DNA of 64,000 bases, taken from assembly GCA_022818135.1 (NCBI GenBank), contig JAFMSR010000009.1:18644413-18708412 (forward strand), in the 5' to 3' direction. Positions 59,701 through 64,000 of the stretch are shown here, piece by piece. The notes beneath the pieces are model-generated. The model made no database searches and was not told the origin of the DNA. It worked only from the letters and a program-made list of their open reading frames with translations. Source of the DNA: Saxidomus purpurata (lineage: Eukaryota; Mollusca; Bivalvia; Venerida; Veneridae). Made by a program: the position numbers and the translations under genes. Position 1 is the stretch's first letter. Every line of letters begins with the position of its first letter.

Positions 59701-62700
59701 AAATAGCAGTTGTTTCAGTGCATAGTGAAAATAAAAGGTATTCAGCATTACTGGTCAGTAACTGCGGTCCTATCAGTTAGAGGAGAGTCCTACCAATTGC
59801 TTATTTAGTCCTTAAACTATCGCGGGGTTTATGTCATCTTTATTACTGTGTGATTTAGGCCAATTATATATTAAACCAGTCTTTGCCAGACAATGAATAA
59901 AACAAAATCGAAAAGAAGTGGAAAAAATAGAAGAAAAGAAAAATAGCATGAATGTTCGATTCCCCGTCCGAGTAGTAAAGAGATGGAAGGTGCTCACCTG
60001 ATCAAACCGATCGATTTTATCTGGGATGACCGGCGTCCCTTTGTTCCGTGTGCGGGTCTAACCCACAAAAAAAAAAAACAAAACACAATATATGATAACA
60101 TCAGTTTACCGGAACCAATCGTACCTATATTGTGAGTTTTCAAAATTTTGTGTTTATTAGAGCAAAAACAATCTCTACTATTGCAATGTACTTTGCAAAT
60201 TTTGTCTCTTTTGTAAATGCCAGAAATGAATTGAATACCAAGCAGCACTAATGGAAAAAGAGTTAATCAACACAAATTGATTATGCCGTCCTTCCTTCCT
60301 TTTAGTGCAGTACCGGTAATGACATGAATTTTCGTGTAAGATGTTTTGGTATCTGCCCTTCCCTAAGGATCATTAATTCAGACCTTTTTTCTTAACTAAT
60401 TCAAGACCATGTGATCGCAAAACCCACGTCCTTTCATTAAGAATGTTGACAATAAATAGAGAACTTCATAAAATACTTGAAATGATAATATATGTACACT
60501 TAATTAATTGTACACGGACTAGAAAATAAATGATTTAAAAAGAACAACACATATTGTTAACTTTGAAATCTTGTATATTTCAATGCTACTGTGACATTAT
60601 CGAACGTTTATATCTTCCGTTCGTGACGGAATTTGACTTCAAACTTTACCATAAATCGGGAAATATTTCCGATGATTTAATTTTTAGCTATTTTTGGCGA
60701 TTTTCCCATTTCGCTAAATTATAAGTCTTGCGAAAAATTAATTTCACGTAAATGTATAATAAGAAAAGTATTCTTTCGAAATTTTTAAACTTGCGAACAA
60801 GTGTGTCCGCTATGAAATTTGAAATATTGGACAATTACTCAATTTACAGTTTAACTTATTTACAAAATCAATTTATCTAAAGCATTTCACAGGAAATGGT
60901 AAATCATATATGTTGTAATGTTCATTTATTAAAAACAAGTCTTTTGTTAGAGTTCTTTGCAATCGAAGAACATTTATTTACAAAACATCATGTATCGGAC
61001 GAGCACGTTTTTTATCGACTTAACACTTTAACAAATATTTCTTAATGGTTAGATTGTAGATACTGTAGACTTGTTAGATTCGAAATATTTGAACGTAGGG
61101 TTGACACGTATGCAAGTATTTCCATTCGTGATAAATACATGTTTCAGACTTCTACCGAACGTGGTGTTCCAGCAGTTAATTGTTCCACCTAAATGAATGT
61201 AAAAGTGATTAATTTACACGGGTTTGCCCACAATCACTGCATTAGCAAACATACATTTCTAACGGAAATATCTTAGTTTATTCAATCATTTAAACTTTAT
61301 TACAAGACAATGACTTTCTTACAAGACAATGAGTTATATTTCATTACAAACGTCCACTTGAAAAACTATTTTCTTTCATTCTTCTGTAAAATAACATTTA
61401 TTTGCTTTTTAATTTTACTGAACGTCTTATTCTTGTGCTGATAACAACTGTAAACATGCGCTATGGGAAAGTAGTTCAAGACAGACCAGATCAATCTTCT
61501 GTTTGAATGTCGCATTCGATAAGAACATATTACAGATAAAAACAGTACATACAACTTCAGTCGATTGCAGAAAGGTCCATAGTCCACATCAGGCAGCATT
61601 TTTTCACGGACTCTGTTTTAGAAATAACTGCAACACATACCTGATTACGGAAGATATTCATATGCATATACGGTAATTTTCGGATTTTTACGAGCAACAT
61701 ACGGAGCTCTATAGTTGTACTTTGCCAATTTTCAAATTTCTGATGTTATTTCATAGTCAACTTTCTTATTTACGAACGATTACATATTCATTTGCGTAAA
61801 AATAAATTTCTTTAAAAAAAAGATATAATCTGCTTGTCAAGTTGGAGCCCAGTGAACGGTCTCACCGATTAGAAGGTTACCAAGAAGTAGTTTTATTTTT
61901 CGCTGTTATACACATTGTATAGTATTGCTGGCATTGTCTGTTTTAAGGTCTTGTCCTTAGTACACAATAATTTTCGATCCACATCATCAGATCATATCGC
62001 TTGAAGTTGAACAATGCGCAGATCAAATTAATTTTATATATATTGGTCTCTTAAACAATTTATAATGTTGACCATATGATTAGCTTTCATTTAAAGTACT
62101 GTCGGGTTATGATTATTGTACAATGACGCAACAGAAGAGTCTACTTTTATCGGGTAAATACATTATCTTATTACAAGGGTACTAGTGGTAATTAATATCA
62201 ATTTATATTATATTGTACAGTGTATTCAGTCGTGCTCACTATAGTACATTAGGTAACGACTACGGTTCCTTATAATTTTGGTTGTGTCGAACAGGAGTTC
62301 GTATTTGGACTTATACATTCACATTTGTACTCTCTTTTTTCAGTAAGATAGATTTAATTTATTTCTTCTTTTTTGTTTCATTGATATGTTTTCTTCTATA
62401 ATCATTCAAACTCATGTTTTCTGACTGTACTTAGAAAACATTAAACAATCAAATGAAGATCAAATGTTGCCTTTATTTGACAACTCATTAAACAGCAACA
62501 GTTCAAAGGAACATGTTATGTACCTCATCACTTGCTGAAGAATTTTTCTCGGTCAAATCATCTTATTTTTGGTAATACTAGTTCAATGTACATATTCCAT
62601 TACACGAGATGCCAGTAAGCACGAAATGCCCGTGTTTGAAATGGTTATAAAATCTTTAAAAGTTTTAGTCATTTTACTTTCGTCCAGTGTTTATTGTTTG

Positions 62701-64000
62701 TCTTAAAAGATTGAAAAGAAGTATAAATCTACATTAATTAAAAACATGTGCCTTTTATTACTAAAATAATTCAGTGGTAAAAAATCGTAAGCTTCATTTA
62801 CAATCAATATCAGTCCTTAAAATTTTTGACGATAGCACGTAGCACCTTACCCATTGTACCAACGCGCTATTCTATCACACTTTATGTATTTAAAAGCCTT
62901 TAACCTTTATCTAGCTAAGTACATACTCTATCCTCTTCTAAGCAATGCTTGTAAACTTTTGTGTACACATATATCTGTTACGTCACTGTCACATTATCAA
63001 AACTAGGTTATACGTTTTATAATAAAACAAACTTCCTTGCCATCCATATATTTGTTAATCATTTAATTTCGTCCTCTGCATATTTCGACCGGCACTTAAG
63101 GTAAGTTTCAGAGCAAACCACGAAGGTCAAAAACTGTTTCAAGGCGAGTTAATCTATAGCGCCTAGGCTCAAGCGCTCAGTCACTTGATTATATATTGGG
63201 TTTTCCCATCCCTGTTAGGGATAAGATCAGTAAGTGGCAACAAAACTGTATTGTGGTGAAACAATTACCCAGCTGGACTTCACCACGTAAGGACAAGTAT
63301 TATGTTTTATGAATAATGGTAATAGCTACCATTGCATACAAAATACATGTATTATGTTAAGTAATACGGTACTTAAATGTACAGTACTTCCATTACCCGA
63401 GATGTACAATTCAGGTTTGTAAGTATATATAGTCTGACCAAGGAACATGGATACTTATACGAACCCCTCTGTTCAAAGATATGTTTACATCATATTTTTT
63501 TCTTGGACATTATAGCATTTGCTGGTGTTGCAAAGTACAACTTTGTGTCCGAAGAACCAGATTTTGACAAAGAAAATAATCAAATAACTTCAAGATATGT
63601 TTTAGAGATGTTTGACGGTATTTTACTATAATATTAAAAGTTTCAGTTGCAGTGGTTTCAGTGAGCGTAGGTAACGTTAATAAGTTTCGGCATCAGTTTT
63701 TAGTGTAACGGTTGCTGACGATTTTGCCATCCAACTGGCTCCGTTACCTGACAGTGTTTTCTATTCTAAATCTATGACGGTGACTCTGTAACATTCAAGT
63801 TCTGTTACAGATATATCGAGTTTGCTGACAACAAGTTCAACACCAGACGACCCAAACAAAAACGTTGATTAAAAATGAAAAAATAAAGTAGAAAAGGCTA
63901 ATTCGTAAAAAATACAGGCAATAATATTACAGGAGACTTGAATTCGGTCAAAATAAACTTAGTGGGAAACTGCTAACAACTAAGACTCTTTATTTTGTTT
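56770..64000. other. Presumed intron or 3' region of lectin gene 2
   Basis: Homologous to block 1 until about 60,615 except for an insertion at 57,600-58,730 (with a 128-codon unassigned open frame at 57,903-58,289 and CAACGCCGGA repeats) and the SINE. 60,616-64,000 is AT-rich with nothing recognised; an open frame at 63,510-63,631 after a weak acceptor is unassigned. Confidence 0.4.
58729..58890 (+). mobile_element. tRNA-derived SINE (type 1)
   Basis: Second copy: GTGGTGTAGAGGTTAAGGTG, GCGGGTTCGAGCCCCAC, then the same ATATGACACCAG and CTCGAGAGTGACTCG tail. Absent from the equivalent place in the first duplication block. Confidence 0.8.

Larger units (their letters stand above)
52370..60615 (+). 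repeat. Segmental duplication, block 2
   Basis: Second copy of 35,450-45,185. It gained a TTAA MITE (53,581), a hairpin element (about 54,008-54,390) and a SINE, and lacks the 47-bp minisatellite and homopolymer tract of block 1. Confidence 0.78.

Overview
This is an AT-rich animal nuclear window. All recognisable genes have short exons with GT-AG introns, and the intergenic space is crowded with small DNA transposons, tRNA-derived SINEs, LINE relics and tandem repeats. The repeat types (pan-molluscan tRNA SINEs, the element ending in a GCTCGACTATT inverted repeat, the AGCTCACCTGGCAC hairpin element), a decayed Polinton/Maverick and multi-exon lectin genes point to a marine bivalve, probably a clam. 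That assignment is inference.

Region 1 (about 1-30,250): two tandem copies of a DNAJC22-type gene (TM2-like membrane part followed by a C-terminal J domain), both on the minus strand, each with four exons in the same phases. Copy A (15,913 to 219) carries a roughly 13 kb insertion in intron 2. It is bounded by inverted repeats and contains a dead Polinton with integrase, zinc-finger protein, packaging ATPase and zinc-finger/protein-primed DNA polymerase B. Copy B (29,906 to 23,246) lacks that insertion and carries other mobile elements. Copy A lost its ancestral stop codon, which adds 40 residues. The 6.5 kb between the copies is non-coding and repeat-rich.

Region 2 (about 30,250-35,450): a six-exon small GTPase gene on the plus strand, of the RJL/DNAJC27 (Rab-like) family. 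It lacks the J domain seen in vertebrate DNAJC27 and stands head-to-head with DNAJC22 copy B across about 460 bp.

Region 3 (about 35,450-64,000): lectin-like territory built from a segmental duplication (about 35.45-45.2 kb and 52.37-60.6 kb). Each block carries a first exon with signal peptide and PAN/apple-like cysteine domain (41,233 and 56,457). Two C-type-lectin-domain exons (48.5 and 50.3 kb) probably complete the first gene, with one expected exon not located. A minus-strand lectin-like exon lies at 52.2-52.4 kb. TTAA-flanked (piggyBac-type) MITEs of three families and a TA-flanked pogo-type MITE occur in regions 1-3, and some are datable against their empty paralogous sites.

No complete undescribed system can be claimed. 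The strongest leads are the Polinton inside a J-protein intron, the stop-loss extension, the RJL GTPase/J-protein head-to-head pair, and two independent tandem arrays that copy a gene's own 5' splice site.
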